This document shows positions 63,808-64,000 of a stretch of DNA of 64,000 nucleotides, one piece after another; within the stretch, counting starts at the first letter, position 1, and every line of letters begins with the position of its first letter. The stretch comes from an uncultured Verrucomicrobiota bacterium. Lineage in GTDB: Bacteria; Verrucomicrobiota; Verrucomicrobiia; Opitutales; Seribacteraceae. Both the position numbers and the translations under genes were made by a program. The notes below the pieces were generated by a model that did not search any database, was not told where the DNA came from, and was given only the letters and a program-made list of their open reading frames with translations. The stretch lies in contig CACMQL010000003.1 in the NCBI GenBank assembly GCA_902615835.1, positions 21,670-85,669 on the forward strand, given 5' to 3'.

Positions 63808-64000
63808 ATGGAACTCACCAATCAAACCTACCTACGATCCCGTGTGGATATGCAACTGGCGGATAGCCTGCGTAAGAGAGCAAGCAATAAAATCTCGGCT
63901 GGTGTCCTGGGCAATGCCCGGGAGAATGCCGGAGGATTTTCCGCAGGCATTCGATTCAAATCAAATCAATATCTACTCCAGTCGAGACGAGCCAATATTC
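63808..64000 (+). CDS. Flagellin 5, N-terminal part (3' end outside window)
   Basis: An ATG at 63808 opens a frame that runs off the right edge, giving 64 residues: MELTNQTYLRSRVDMQLADS, LRKRASNKISAGVLGNAREN and AGGFSAGIRFKSNQ. This is the D0/D1 start of a flagellin or hook-filament-junction protein, most like flagellin 4 (both begin M-x-L-T-N). CAAGGAATAGCC precedes the ATG. It lies 23 bases after flagellin 4 and is probably co-transcribed. Confidence 0.85.
   Translation, partial: MELTNQTYLRSRVDMQLADSLRKRASNKISAGVLGNARENAGGFSAGIRFKSNQYLLQSRRANI

Noticed and set aside
1..64000. tRNA, rRNA, tmRNA and known riboswitches
   Set aside because: I looked through the intergenic stretches and saw no cloverleaf or known riboswitch pattern, although smpB is present; a covariance search would be decisive.

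Overview
The window reads as a chromosomal segment of a Gram-negative, flagellated bacterium of the PVC group, most likely a marine Verrucomicrobiota (Opitutae-like). The evidence is a 51-residue basic protein starting MSRHPSF that I recognise from memory as the small basic protein family of Chlamydiae and Verrucomicrobia, three DUF1080 domains next to Gfo/Idh/MocA and TIM-barrel sugar enzymes, an OleA/OleB pair, and LPS-type acyl- and heptosyltransferases. The taxonomy is inferred from gene content only.

Region by region. 1-6.6 kb: sugar catabolism, with a truncated Gfo/Idh/MocA oxidoreductase, two xylose-isomerase-like TIM barrels, a 2Fe-2S ferredoxin, a DUF1080 hydrolase, a frameshifted secreted glycosidase-like gene and an unknown possible beta-propeller. 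6.6-9.4 kb: sulfate activation (cysC-cysD-cysN). 9.4-11.4 kb: YceI, a XerC/D recombinase and a small membrane protein. 11.4-16.1 kb: a tightly packed lipid set (fabZ-like, fabI-like, oleA, oleB) behind a CrtI-like FAD oxidoreductase. 16.1-18.8 kb: an LRR protein, a small membrane protein and a double-DUF1080 protein. 18.8-26.4 kb: housekeeping genes (rpoZ, smpB, trmL, cutA, ftsH, tilS, serS). 26.4-40.3 kb: a visibly AT-richer surface-polysaccharide locus with glycosyltransferases of families 2, 4 and 9, FkbM methyltransferases, an LpxL-GT9 fusion, one decayed methyltransferase and one frameshifted FkbM gene. 40.3-44.6 kb: an MBL-fold protein, exbBD-like genes and leuCD.

44.6-64 kb is a flagellar filament locus. 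On the minus strand lie the cap (fliD), a lipoprotein, a FlgM-like protein, fliS, a FlgN/FliT-like chaperone, a Maf-type flagellin glycosyltransferase and an unknown partner. Divergently on the plus strand lie five flagellin-family genes (the last cut by the window edge), starting from one excellent sigma-28 promoter at 51511-51537. Flagellin 1 carries a large insert built of tandem carbohydrate-binding-like (CBM5/12-like) modules, and flagellin 4 carries a module I associate with marine phage structural proteins.

The most interesting signal is in the spaces between the flagellin genes. Three intervening genes (56677-57465, 58722-59588, 59935-60687) look like orphans but keep, by eye, the N- and C-terminal coiled-coil signature of flagellin, so they may be extremely diverged flagellin paralogues. 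Flagellins 2 and 3 share a leader with two hairpins, the second displaying GGA in its loop, followed by a strong AAGGAGG ribosome-binding site. That resembles a CsrA target and suggests coordinated post-transcriptional control of alternative flagellins. Strong isolated hairpins and a 277-bp tandem duplication also occupy these spaces.
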